Positions 26,601-41,600 of a stretch of DNA of 64,000 nucleotides are shown in pieces (the first letter of the stretch is position 1; every line of letters begins with the position of its first letter). Made by a program: the position numbers and the translations under genes. The stretch covers positions 124,001 to 188,000 of the forward strand of contig JAKNDB010000079.1 in the NCBI GenBank assembly GCA_024305405.1. The letters run 5' to 3'. Below the pieces are notes generated by a model. It had not been told where the DNA came from and searched no databases. It was given only the letters and a program-made list of their open reading frames with translations. Origin of the DNA: Dirofilaria immitis (taxonomy: Eukaryota > Nematoda > Chromadorea > Rhabditida > Onchocercidae).

Positions 26601-29600
26601 AAATGAATGAATTATTATGCGGTTAAATACAATGCAAATGGTTACTGCTGCATAAATCGATGAATTTATAAATTTTATGAAATTTAAAACCTAGAATTTA
26701 AATATGAAAAATTGCACCACTACTGCAATAGATCAACTTTTATCTTTTCTCTTATTTCCTCTATTCCATTCTATTTTCAAAATTCCGAAATAGGCAATTA
26801 TAAGAATTTCAAAATAAAGCTATATCTAAATTTAAATTCTAAACTTCAAAAATAAGACTTAATTTCTTCAGTGATATATGTATGACTAATGAGTAATGAT
26901 ATAATCAAAATAAATCACGGTTAAATTACTTATCTAACTTTATTTTCGATAAATCTAAAATATTCAGTAATCTTAACAATACTATTTTAAATAATTTATT
27001 GTAAATTTATATTTGTCGCAAATAAAAAAATTCAATTAAATTCCAAATTTCAAGACAAATTAATTGTTTAGGAAGAAAACAGTGTAAGTAGATAAATATG
27101 CAAAAAATTAATTCTGGACAAAATTGTTAATTCAATAAAAACAAAAAAAATGAATAAAAGCACAACCTCATCTGATTTATTTTCCGTTTCAGCCAATAAC
27201 GATTGTGCTTCACGTAATTTTTGCTCCAGCTCACCGCAACGATCGTGATCCACATCAATACGATTTTCCAACGCTTTACGTGCACTGAATTGATAAGAAA
27301 AAAAAACATAACACGCAAATTTTCATTCCATTAAATGTATTATTTAAAAATTTTTGGGAAGAAAAAGAAGTTATGTCTTTTGCTTTAATTTGTAAATCAC
27401 GACATCATACATCTTAAAAAATTCATGGCTATTAATATTATTATCACTCAGAAAGTTAAAGTTAAATTCACTCAGTAATATTATAAAATCAATTAATTGT
27501 CAATTAAAATATTATTCTTCTTATTTTTTGTTCATAATTTTAATGTTCATATGCGCATATATGTGTAACTGCTTGACATATCAGTTTCAATTTTCTAATC
27601 AGCCACTAAATTTCTCTTCTACTTAATCATCGATCCGTTAATCAGTAAGTTATCAGTTCGTTTTTGAGTAAAATAAAAAAGGGAAATTTTTTTGAGTGTC
27701 ATTATAATGATTGATATTTCAAATTATCAAATGATACAAGAAAAATATTAAAATCATCAAGTAATTGAATTGTTTCAATAATTTTTAAACTAATTTTGGA
27801 CAATAGAGGAAAGCAAACATGCACATGCAAATATATCTCAAGCATGCAAAAATAAATGTATAACAGAGTAGAAAAATCATTTTTGTCAACAATAACAATA
27901 ACGTCAAACAAAAATGACTTAATAGAATGAACACATAAATTACTCGTTGAACAAAAAACAAACATTTGGCACTAAAAATAATCACGTAATGAACATATAA
28001 TTTACAAATTGGACGAAAAACAAGCAGCTGACATTAAAAATTAATCATTAAATGAGTATTTTACGTAAATGTATACTTCGAAAATCTTGACAATCCATAA
28101 TTTATATTCACCAAAAACATCGGAACTCCTGCATTCGACAGTATAAATTGAAAAATTGTGTTGCCAAAATATAAAACGAAAAAAAATTTTTTCAAAATAA
28201 AATTCCGAATTTAAAAAGCAAAACAAAACAAGAAATGAATGAAGAATACCTCTTCATATTTTCGATCTGCTTCATCAGCAATTATTTTTGCTTCATCAAC
28301 TTGTATTTCCAGTACATTCGCTCGTTCTTCATCTTGTTGTGATCGTGTTTCCATCGATTTACGAGCACTATGACATTAAGAAAAAAGGAAAAAAAAAAAA
28401 ACAATTATTTTAACTCACAACGACAGGACAAACAAAACAAAACAAAAAAATGGATTACGAATATTAATTTAGCAATATAAAATTATGTCATATTTATTTA
28501 TATTAAGATTTTGAAAAAAGCTTATTATTATTATAGATAATATTTGACTATAGGAGTTTACTAATAAGTTGAAAAGTCAAAAAAATTAAAAAAATCATTT
28601 TTTGGGTAATTTTCGAATATAATTTTCAAATTTATAAAAAAAATTAATTTATACTAACCACTTGATCGTTGAATGTTCGATATTCAGAATTTAAATAAAA
28701 AAGTTAAATTATGATGATAAATAGAAAAAATTAGCGAAAAAACCCCGACTTTTAAGCATATTTTTTTACTGCTGCTAAGTTTTTCTCGTTTCAATTAATC
28801 ATTTATAAAAAATACTAAATTAAACTTGAACTAACAAAATATAAATCAAATCATAGCTATAAAATTAACCTAAATGACTATTAAAATGTTTCATGTAAAA
28901 ATTTATTTTATAAACCAATATTATCATCTGATAAAATAAAAACTTCAATTTATGATTGGCACTTTACTTTTTACCTATTTGAAGAACATAAAAATTAGTT
29001 CTTGACTTACAAAAAAGATCAAAATCTGTGCAATTCAGGCAAATTACGCAAAAAAATTGAAAAAATTTTTTTAATCGTTAAAATTTTTAATTAAAATACT
29101 ATCATCGTATTATAGTTAGCAAAAACGAAGGAAAAAAAATGAAAAATGAGAGAAGATGAAATTTAGAAGGAGGCTGAGGAGGCTTCATGGAACAAATGGA
29201 TGAAAATTAATAAAATTACTGACGGCTGCCGTTTCGGTTGGCTTCTCTTTTTTCTCTCTGTCTCTTGGTTGAATAAAATTTTGGAATATCTCTGACAAAA
29301 TATTCCAAAAATTTGCTACCACTACAAATTGTCGAAACTATTTCGCTGACCGTTCCGATTCATCAGCTGTATGTGTTGCTTCTTCCAGTTTATCCGTTGC
29401 AATCTTCAAACGTTCCTCCGCTCGTTCCAATTCCTCTTCCAGAAGTGTCATACGACGATTCAGGGCTGCTACCTCAGCCTCCGCCTAGAAGTTCTACGTT
29501 TCTTTTTGCATCTTCACTTTCCTTCCTCCTTATACTATTTTCTAATCGGATATCCTTCGACATTATTTTCTAATCGGACATTCTTCGTTAGTAATCAGTA

Positions 29601-32600
29601 TTACCTGCTAACCGGATAAGCACATAAACAAAACACTTCTGTATGCCCTAAAAATCCTAAAAGAAAGACAGGAGAAGAAAAGCAATAACAAAGCCCTAAA
29701 AATTCTAATTAATTATATTTAAAATTTCGAAATTTGAATTTTTGTATAGTATTTTATATTATGTATAGTATTTTATATACGCAGCACTTTATTTCCATCA
29801 TTTCTGAGAGAAGATTTTAAAAGTTTAAATTAAAGGAATATCTGTCAAATATGATTTAACGATATTTGAATATTTACTTAATATTCTTGTAAAAAAATTC
29901 TCAAGGTTTAAATTTAAAATAATATCTACTAAAATTTGACTTAATACATTTAAATAGCATTTAATTATTATTCTTTAGGGGAAAATGTTCAAAGTCTAAG
30001 TTTAAAATAATGTCTGTTCGAATTTGATTTAATAATATTTAAATAGCATTATATTTCTTTAAATGGCGCTTTTCATCAATTTTCAACGGCAGAAAAAATT
30101 ATGAACCGCTGACATGAAAAATCAAAATTTTTAAAATATTTTTTAAAAATTTGATAAGCGAGAAAACTATTTGATAAGAAAAAAGATAGCATTTATCTCG
30201 CTTATCCTAGTAACTCTTGTGATTTGTTACCGTTCAGCTTCATCAGCTGCTTTTGATGCTTCCTCTAATTTTTCCGTAGCACTTTTTAAACGATCCTCTG
30301 TCCGTTCCAAATCCTCCTCAACAAGCACAATCCGACGATTTAATGCTGCTACCTCAGCCTCAGCCTGAAATAATAAATTCGCATAACGATTAAAGTTTAT
30401 ATTTTTATTTTCAAATATCGTAAGTTACACGTGAAAATGAATTTTTGTGTGCACTTTTTTGTCGAGATATTTTTTATATATAGATATATTTAACTGATTT
30501 TATAGCAAACAATAATTCTTTTTTTTAACTAATAATGAGAGCAACTTTTTAATTCTTCGTAATTTAAAATCTTTTACATTTCAATTTTTGGCTTTCAGAT
30601 TCACACTTTTACTAAATTTCTCAACATTTCATTTAAATTTGCAAATTTCTTTAATATCTTACAACATAAAATAATTCATAATGAAATTTAATCATTATTT
30701 TCTTGTGTTAATAAAAAGAAATTCTACCGAATGTAATTCTTTTAGATAAATGGATAGCAATTATTTTTCTAATTTTTCGCGACTCTAAAATTCCTGATTT
30801 CTTCAAATTTTCAACTTTCAAATTTTTAAATTCACAGAATTTCTCCAATATTTTGTAGCATAAATTATCCATAATTCGAACCTAAATAAATATTATTCCT
30901 GTATTAAATTTATTGTTTCGGACCATAAAATTTATTAATATTACGGAATAAAAATCCTCTTGGAAAAAGAGAAAAGAAAGAGAAGATATAATTAATAAAT
31001 TAATTATTGATAATTTTATAAATAAAATATTCGAGTATAAAGATATACTCAATTGCGTTGAATAGCGCAATCTAATAGAAATTAAGATGACATAAATATC
31101 TGAAAGGAGAAAGAGAGAGACATCAAATTGTTAATCTCTATTTTTCTATTCAACAAAAATAATTATTACAATTACTACTACTTCGTCTCCAGTTGCAATT
31201 ATGTACTTAATTTTGAAGTGAAGTATCACTCAACAATTTCAATATTTCAAAAAAATTTACAAAAATTTCCAAAAATCCATCAATTTCATTAAATGCTTTG
31301 ACTGGAATAACCTTACTGTTATTTTGATTAATTATTGAACAATTAGAAGTACTGTAATGAATAGAAATGATAATTATTACTTGCCACATTTACAACTTTT
31401 ATAATTTTCAAATTATTAATATCTACGGAAGCAAAATTCAAAATTACACAATTTTATGATTACCAAAATATTAAAATTTTCATCTAATTCCTTTTACCCA
31501 TTCCTTTTTGTTTCTTTTTTTTCTCAAGATATAAGTTAAATTTTAAGTTTGACAATCTTTAATTCAATAATTTATTATAATTATGCATATAACATAATCA
31601 TCCATCCCATTTACAGTATTATATATTAATGGGTTTCGAAAAAAATTTAGGTTTTTGATTTCACGATCGTATAATTTAATTGCAATTATTTCTTATATCT
31701 CGGGAACAAAAAATGAAGAAAATTAACTTCTCACATTTAATGAATTAAATCTTTTCCATTTCCATTTGCTATTTATTTATGTAAATTCTAATAAACTTTT
31801 CGATAAATTTTTAAAATGAAATCTTCCCTTATGAATATTTCTTTCTCTTTTCTTTTTCCTTCATTCCAAACGAAAAAATTTTGACAGTTTTTGTCTATCA
31901 ATTATGTACTATTGATTTTCCGCAGCATTTTACCAAAATCTTTTTCATTATCCATTCCAAAAATGCGACGCAGATGTTTTCGATGAATCTCTTCCAACAA
32001 TAAAAAGAGAGAGAGGAGAAGAGGCAGGAAGAGATATGGAGAGAGAGAGAGAGAGAGAGGAAAAATAAGGAATTTCGAAAAAAAAATAAAATTTCCTTTT
32101 CATCGATTAATATTTTCCCTATCGTATTACAATTTAAATTACATACATCCAAACAATTATATTAGAAAAGAGAAATTAAATGCATTTATTCTCGCAACAT
32201 TTTTGATTATTTTAATATTTCAATTTATTGCTTCAAATATTCTCCTATAATTAATATCCTATTCCCATCTAACATTTTTTCTTAAACAAAATAAACTCCG
32301 CCATATGTATACAGTCTTCATTTTTTTTTCGTTTATATATATCCAATTAATTAGAATTATATAATATAAATGAGATGAAAAAGTAAACAAGACAAGAATA
32401 TTCCTCAGACAGAAAAATGATGTAAAATTATTCGTGAAAACTGGAATTGAAAGAACATTTCGAATTATACAAATAAGCAGCTTGAAATTGAGCAAACAAA
32501 CAACTGAGTATACAATATGTTTGAACAGTAGAAAAAATAATAACTTATCTCAATCACCACTGTATCGAAAAAGAAAAGATGAAATCTCTCAAGATTTCCT

Positions 32601-35600
32601 ATAACTATTCATCACTTATCATTCAAAAATTCAACAATTCTTTCAAAAAAATCTAAATTTTCGAGAGAAAAATTATTAAATTCATTGCTTCAACTTGAAA
32701 TATAAATTTTAAAATTCTTCGTATGTAACAAATTAAGGACTAGAAATAATTATTGGCGGGTCAAATAATACTAATGAAATAATCTTTTAAAAAAGAAACA
32801 AATTAACCAATTTTGAAATTATTTAATTCTAAAATTAAAATTATGTTTTATTTAAATTAACTAATTAAAAATCATATCTATCGTCATAGTTTTTAGTTGA
32901 TTCCTGAAATATAAGAATCTTTTTCCAATGCTGATATAAAAATTAAAATTTATTTAATCGACAAAGAAATGATATTTCAAATTCATACGTACTTCTTCAC
33001 GCTTCTTGCGTTCCTCTTCAAAAGCCGTTTCACTTCATCTGCTTCATCTTTTGCCGCTTCTGCTTCTTCCCGAGCTTGACGCATCTTTTTTCTTGAGTAC
33101 ATCAAGAAGTGATGTTTGTTGTGCACCAGCTTTTTCAGGTTTTGACATTTTTATTATTATTTTCTTCGTTTTCGTCTTTTTTTGTCACTTCTTTTTTCTT
33201 CTAGTAGCTATAATTAATTATTTTGTATTACATAATATCAATAAATTATATACCGAATTCATTATGTAACTCATTACGCAGATTTGCATAAAAATACAAA
33301 ACACATAAATATATATTTATTGAATCTTTTATAAAATTGAAAAATAAAAAAATTTCTAATTATAATTAAAATAAAAAAACTTTCAAGCACGAATACGAAC
33401 AGAGGAATAAATGAATATAAATAAAAAAAAATTATGGGGAATTTTCGAAAATTAAAAGTGAAGAAGAATTGAAAATATTATCAAAATATTTAGTAAATTA
33501 TTTCAATTAAAAACTATAAAAGTTATATTTATATCGAATTGTGAAATTTTTCAAAATCTTTCACAAATTTATTTATTATTTTCAAAAGAAAAAGATTGAT
33601 TTAATCAAGATTTGACGAAAGTAAGCTTTTGACTGAATAAATTTATTAAATTAGCAAATAATTATTCTAAATTAGCAATGATGCTTAACAATTAAATTAT
33701 TTTAAATATAGAAACTTGATAATTTTATCAAGCTTATTTTATTACGAAGCTCTTATTGAGTTAATATTATTAAAAGAGTTAGAAAATAACATCATATATA
33801 ATCCTAGCTAATAAAGATCTTCAAGAAAGTTTTTCAACTTCAAAGCTAAATTTCAAACTTAATTAACTACTTAACTAGCAATGTTTCGTATAGCTATTCG
33901 GATGAAATGAAAAGATTGAAAAATTGTGGGATAAGTTTTAAGTGGAAATAGATGGAATGATACTTAAGGAGAAAATTTAACGAATTGCAATCAGAGTGAA
34001 AAAATAACACAAAATGACAAATATAAATTGGTAAGTATCCCAATCAACATATTACAACAATCTTTACAATTTTATTCATTTTTTCTCTCTCCCTTCTCTC
34101 GAACTAACATTTTTATCTTTTAACCACTTATTCTTTTCTTCTTTGCCTTTCCTCTTCTTTTCAATTTAATATTTGAATAATTTAAATTTACCCTAAACTA
34201 TTACTAATTAAGAGTACTGTCTTTTTTTAATTTAGTATTCAAATAATTTAAGCTTTAGTTTTAGTCCAAAACTTATAATTTTACAAACCTCAGCCATCTA
34301 ATATTATCAATGAAAGAAATACGAGAGAGAGAGAGAGAAAGCAAAAGAGAAGAAAAAGATGAAAATAAGGGTTAAAAATGTTTTCTTTTTCACAACTTCA
34401 TATTTAAATAATTTATTTCCTGAGTTAGAATAATTCAACTTCAAATTTGCATTCTTGACAACTCTCAAACAACTCTCATTAACTAAACGAATCAATAAAT
34501 GATGGAAGGGAAGAAAAAGGAGCGAGTAAGAGACAGAGAGAAAGAAAGATAAAAATGGATATAAAGAGTTTTTTCCTTTTCTCTCGACCGAATAATATTC
34601 GAATAATTTATACTTAATTAATTTAGATTAAAATTTGTAATTTCAACAAATCTGAGCTATTAACAGAATTGGTGATAGAGAGAGAAAGAAAGAAGACTGA
34701 GAAAAGGGAAGAATACAGAAAAAATGAATTCTTCTTTCTTTTTTCTTCTCAGGTATATGTTTTATCGGACATTTGCATTTGATTGTAAAAATTTTAAGCA
34801 TTTATCGCAATTAAAAGCATTATTAACATTTATGACTATCATAAAAACGGCCCGTTCATTTTTATGACAGTTAAACGAAAGAGAAATAGTAATTATAGTA
34901 AATGATAATGATGATGATAAGCGATTTGTGATTTTTTTCTATCGCTTTGCCAACTTTTTCTTTCCTTTTAATTATCCATCTCTCCGTTAATCCATCTTAA
35001 ATTCTTCTTTTAGAGAGAAAGAGAAAGGGAAAGAGAAAGAGAGAGAAAGAGAGAAAACAAAAATTGAAAAAACTCGATTTCATGTAAAATTCATTCCTTT
35101 TTTCACTTTTTTAATAATAAGAAAAGAAGAAAATGTGAAAGGAGAGAAGTAATATAATAGCATGAAGAATTTTAATTGAAATTTATAAAAATAGGATTAT
35201 TTTTTTGTTAAAAATTTGACAAAAAATATCAAATTATTTCGGGTGAATTAGAACAAATATGTGTTTAAATTTCGTTTTAAAAATTCGATACATTAAGTTA
35301 TCAAAACTATAAATACAAATATATCTGTTCCATCAAGAATTCAATTTAAAATTGAAGAAATTATTGAAAATTGAAATGACTATACATTTAAATATCGCCG
35401 TATATAATATCTCCGTTTGCATATCATTTAATTCGTATGTACATTAATCAAAATATTTGCGAGACCAAAAAAATATATCACTTTTCAGAATAATTATATC
35501 ATATTTGTTTGTAAAATGATCACTTTTTACATCACTGATATATAGTTATTGATAGCGGTAAGCAGATAATTTATCTTAAATTGAAAATTACTTGTGACCT

Positions 35601-38600
35601 CTTTTTTTTCAAATGTTATCGGCGCAAAAACTTAATAATAACAGTTGTAGAAAATAAGGTACAAAAATAAAAATACTTAAGCTACTTACAAAAAAGTATG
35701 AAAGGTTAAAATTGCTTCATGTATATGCACAGTAAAAGTTCAAACCTAGAATTTATTGATAAACAGAAATTATTTTTGTTAGCCTCGTCATCAATCGAAT
35801 CAAGAAATATGATGACAATAATTTTATCATGATCTTATCAAGCACAAAATTAATTTCAGTTAACAAGAAACCAGTTCTATTTAATATTTATAGATATTAA
35901 AATCTTTTGATAATAATGGGATATAAATATAGTAATAATAGTTTCATTACATTAATTGAAATATCTAGGTAGTTATTTCATTTATTAAAAAATGATAAAG
36001 CGTGGATATAAAAGAATACACAAACTGACGTGGAGTTAGATGAGTGTAACATGAAAATATTGGTAGTATTATATATAATTAATGAATTCGAAAATGATGC
36101 AAGGATAATTCGACTGTAGAAAAAATTTTTTTTTAAAGCTGAGTGATTAGTCCTTTAAATTAATTTGATTTACGTAAGCATATTTCTTTTCTCACCTAAT
36201 ACATATAAGAATTGCGTATATACGTATACATAAATATATTCAATATATGAGTGATTGATTTGTTAATATCAAAAGGCAATTAGAATGGAAATTTCTAACA
36301 AATAATGTCTTCATTCAAGCATATTTGAGTTTTGATTTATATATTTTTTCATATTTCTTATTTCATTTTAAAAATCAAAGTTTTCTCATGAAATTTGCAT
36401 AATTATTAAAGAAAAAATTAATAATAAAATATGAGATTAGTAATAATCATTAACTCATTTGTTGATCAGTAATTAATCAGTCATAATTCGAAATGAAAAT
36501 ATTTAAAAAAATTCAATATAATTTCAGAACTTTAGCATTTAATCATTTTTTCTTCTTTTCTCCTCCCCTTATTTTTATGTATTCGTTTGACAGAATTGAA
36601 AAGAAGAATTAATATATAAAATAAATAAATAATTTTTATCAGTCATTCCTTTTCTTATCATTTTTTCCTTATCAGTTTCAGAAAAATATTTTCTCTTGCT
36701 TATTCATAAAATATGAATTGCAAACGAAAAAAAATTGCCCAAAATAAACGATTCAATTTTCTTCCGATATTGATCGACGAAAGAATAAAAGAAGAAGGAA
36801 GAGAAGCAGAGAGAGGGAAAGAGAAAGAGAATGGAATAATATAAAGCAAAAATGAATATAATAGAAATAAATAAAATATAATAGAAATGATTGGAAAGGA
36901 TGATATGGAAAATGGAAAGGGAAGTTAATTTGTCATGTAGAAATAATGCGATGAATATGCTAATTTTATTAAAGAGTTTAAAAATCCACTGTTATTGATT
37001 GATAACAATCAATACTAATACAATGATGATGATCATCATTGATTCATTAATAAATAAAATGCTATTTAAATTCCTAAAAATGCAATAGTAATACAAAAAT
37101 AGCAGCTACTATTAGTAATAATATATGTAGGAATAATATCAAAATTCATAATTGCTATAACAGTAATTACAAAAATAGTAGCTATAATGATAATAGTAAT
37201 GATGAAAGTAATAATCACATATATAGAAATAATACTAACGTTTATAAATATTGCAGCAGTAACTACAAAAATAGTAGTTGCTATATAGCAACATTGGTTT
37301 TAGTAGTGGTAATAGCAATAGATGTAGAAATAATGCTAAAGATTATGATTGCTGCTATAGCAATTATAAAAAAAAAACTGCAACAATAATAGTTATCATT
37401 ATTATTGCTGAGTAAGAATAGAACTACAAAGATTTGCAGTTTGTTGTACTAGTAATAGTTGTAGTTGTAATGATAGTGATAATAGTAAAAGTTACAAGAT
37501 GGAATTGTAACTGGAGAAAAATGCTTTTTATTCATATATATTTCTTATTGGCTATTTTCATTTAGCAATTATGTATCTTATTCCTTCCTTTTTCCATTTG
37601 ATGATTGCATGGAATGCAAAATTATGAATTGCATGGAAATAAAAGAAAAAAAAGAAAGAATGTGATAATAACATGACTGCAACTGATAATTTGATAAATA
37701 ATTGCAAAATTATGTACAATTTATACATAAATTTCAGATATATAAATAAAATTATACGGTAAGAAGAATAAATTCGAGAATTAAGAATAAATCCGAAAAT
37801 TTCCTCATATACCCACGCAAACGTATTATCATACATGTGTAAACAGAATGAAAAACCACACATTTTATCAATATAAATATGCAAATTTCGTAATAAAAAA
37901 ATTATTGTTACGAAATTTGTTATTTTATAAAAGAAACGAAATAAAACAAAAAGGAACGGAAAAAAGATTTTATAACTGAAAAAGAAAGTTGAATTTTTGG
38001 AAAAAATTGGGAATTTTAATCAACAAAAGAATAAGAAGAAAAAGTAAACTTTGAAAAAAAAAGCATTTAACAGGACATGAGAATGAATCTTGCCTCAATA
38101 GAGAAAAAATATACACGGAGGGAAAAAGAAAAAAGTCAGGGAAGAGAAAGAAAGTGAAAGAGTAAGAAAGAAAGGGAAACGACACCAAACCTTCATTCTT
38201 CCACTCGTAAACCCTTACAAAGAGTGAACGCTACAAGCCATAGCAGCGGCTGTCGCGTTAACAATTTACGGGCAGCTGGTGGTCTGTGAAACTAACGATC
38301 CGCCCAGTCCTTCAAGTTAGTACACATATGTGCATAAAAATGCACATACACAATGATAGCTATATGCACAAACGCCCATCTGCACACATATATGTATATG
38401 CACACTCACACAAATACATAAATGCACATAGATCTACTCATATACATGTAAAATGCACATGCACTTATGCAATATATCTGCACATATTCAGGCACATGCA
38501 CATGTACATATATACACCCACGCATGTAGGATTGCATAAAAGCATTCATCACCACCCACGCAGAGCGGAAGATCCCATACATAAGCAGGTATGATAATAC

Positions 38601-41600
38601 ATGACAACGCTTTATTGAAAAGTGACATTTTTATTATTCATTCCTTGATTAAATGAAGGAAAGAAAGAGGACGTAAGGTTGAAAAGGAGAATGAATGGGA
38701 TGAAATGAATGAACGGAATGAAATGAAATGAAATGAATGAATGGAATGAATGAATGAATGGAATGGAATGAATGAATGGAATGGAATGAAATGAATGGAA
38801 TGAATGAATGAATGGAATGGAATGAAATGAATGGAATGAATGAATGAATGGAATGGAATGAAATGAATGGAATGAATGAATGAATGGAATGAATGAATGA
38901 ATGGAATGGAATGGAATGAATGAATGAATGGAATGAATGAATGGAATGAATGAATGAATGGAATGGAATGAAATGAATGGAATGAATGAATGAATGGAAT
39001 GAATGAATGAATGGAATGGAATGAAATGAATGGAATGAATGAATGAATGGAATGAATGAATGAATGAATGAATGGAATGAATGAATGAATGGAATGGAAT
39101 GAAATGAATGGAATGAATGAATGAATGGAATGGAATGAAATGAATGGAATGAATGAATGAATGGAATGGAATGAAATGAATGGAATGAATGAATGAATGG
39201 AATGGAATGAAATGAATGGAATGAATGAATGAATGGAATGGAATGAAATGAATGGAATGAATGAATGAATGGAATGGAATGAAATGAATGGAATGAATGA
39301 ATGAATGGAATGAATGAATGAATGGAATGAATGAATGAATGGAATGAATGAATGAATGGAATGAATGAATGGAATGAATGAATGAATGGAATGAATGAAT
39401 GAATGGAATGAAATGAATGGAATGAAATAAATGGAATGAAATGAATGGAATGAAATGAATGGAATGAAATGAATGGAATGAAATGAATGGAATGAAATAA
39501 ATGGAATGAAATAAATGGAATGAAATGAATGGAATGAAATGAATGGAATGAAATGAATGGAATGAAATGAATGAGTGGGTGAAGGGTAAAAGCTGAAAAG
39601 ATCATTTGTTGCTTGTCAAATTAATCTTTCATCTTTCCTTTCTCATTCTCCTTCTCGCCCAATCTTCTTTGGCCATTTTTGGCTGGGCTGGAAAATCCTT
39701 CGATCAATTTTAAGCAAAGCATAACAGATTAGGATAATTTCAAAATAAATGCATAGCTTTATTTATTATCCCAGTAAATTTATGATTCAAAAATTGTAGC
39801 AAAGATCAATTTTGAATTTTGAATTTTTGTTGAATGAATTTCGAATAGGCAAATTTATGAATAATTTCAGCCTACTACCAGTAAAGTTCGTTTGCATTCC
39901 AATCAAATAAGAAGGAAATCTTAATGAAAGGCCGAATAAGTGAACGAAATGTATATAATGACTCATTTTGAATATCGAAATAAAAGATTAAATTTGTTAG
40001 TAGTTCACAATCTTCGGTCAATTTCAAAAGAGGAAATAGATTTCTTACCTATAATATTTACGTAATCCTTTCATCAAAGATTCATTTATATGTGACTATA
40101 TTCGACGAAAGTATTCATACATTATTAACGTATGAATTACAGTTTAATTACTGGATACAAAGTATCATTGGATTTAATAAGATCACGTGTGTTACGAAAC
40201 TTGTTTGATTTGTCATATGATGCTACCTATCTTTTGATAATTTAGTAGTTGATATGATATAGGAAACAAAAAGAAAATATATTGTAAAGTCAAATTTAAG
40301 GAATTATTATTCTGAGTCAATTGAAATAATCGAATAAATTTTTATAATTTTCACATAACATATTAAATTCGTGGAATGATTATTAAATTATAAATGATAA
40401 CATGGCAATGCGTAGAATCATTCAAATATTTTCAACTTTCTTTTCCTTCAAAAATGAATTTGTAATAAGAAATGATTGAATTAAATAAAAATTCCTTTCC
40501 AATTATCCATGCATATTTGTCATTCTTTAATAGTTGAAATTTGGGTCAAATCAATTTTACTAACTGTCTTATTGTTGTTGCTTTTTTCTTTTCCTCTCTT
40601 TTTCCTTTTTTATACATTTAAAAATGGCATTCAATTGCATACATTGATCGAATTAAATTTTTTTTCAAACCAAAAATTAAATCTTCGTTTTACATTTATC
40701 ATTATAATTTCATAACAAGAAAATAATTAATAATGATATTAAATACTTAATCAATTCAATTTATTGAGATAAAATTATCAATATTAACTCAAATTTTCTA
40801 TAATCTACAGATTAATTGAATAGATTATTAATTTATGGAAATTAGAGATGATAAATAATTTTTGATTCATAATTATCATAAATTTCTGCAAACATTTATT
40901 TATACAGTAAAACATGATTAATTTATAGAAATTTTGGAATGAGTAATACTTTTCAATTTATCACCCATTATAAAATGGTAATAATCATAATAATTTATAG
41001 TATTTTTTCATAACACTTCCACAATAATAATGATAATATTTCAAAAATTGATTAATTATTTGAGCAAATAATGATAGCGGATAAAAATATCACAAAGTGA
41101 TTATTAATATCATTACCATATAATATAAATAGAAATTAAATAATCATATAATTATATAATTAAGTAAATGCATAAAAAGAAACAAATTGCTTATAATAAC
41201 GTTCCGTACTTATAAAACAAATTTATAGAATGAAATAAAAAGTATCTTAAATAAAAATTTTGGAATTTCATTATTCAAATTTCGGGTTACAATGAATCTT
41301 TAAATGGTCAATCCTAAAATAGTTGATAACCGATACAAACGAATTAGGAAAAGAAGAAAAAGCGAAATAATAAAATTAACAAACAATAACCACTCATTCA
41401 CCTTCTCTTCCCTTCTTTCTTTCTTTTTTCTTTCTCTCTCTCCCTCTCTCTCTCACTCTTTCTCTTTCTCTCTACTTTCGCCTTTTTAATTTAGATAGAT
41501 GAGCGAAATTATTCCTGTTGTTGTTGTTTTTGTTTATTATTAATCAGTTTTTTTTTTCCTCTCTAGATAATTATTGTATTGTTATTATTATTGTTTTTAT

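Noticed and set aside
34060..34760. CRISPR-like or other spaced array
   Set aside because: Repeats are diverged, unequal in spacing and lie in an intron of an animal gene.
38695..39575. Human satellite III contamination (GGAAT repeats)
   Set aside because: The flanks are continuous with the nematode tropomyosin intron, and the 32-bp higher-order unit is not the simple pentamer array I would expect of human satellite III.
38649..39605. 318-codon - strand ORF rich in Phe, His, Ser and Ile
   Set aside because: It is the translation of the GAATG satellite, which has no stop in this frame. There is no splice context or start context.
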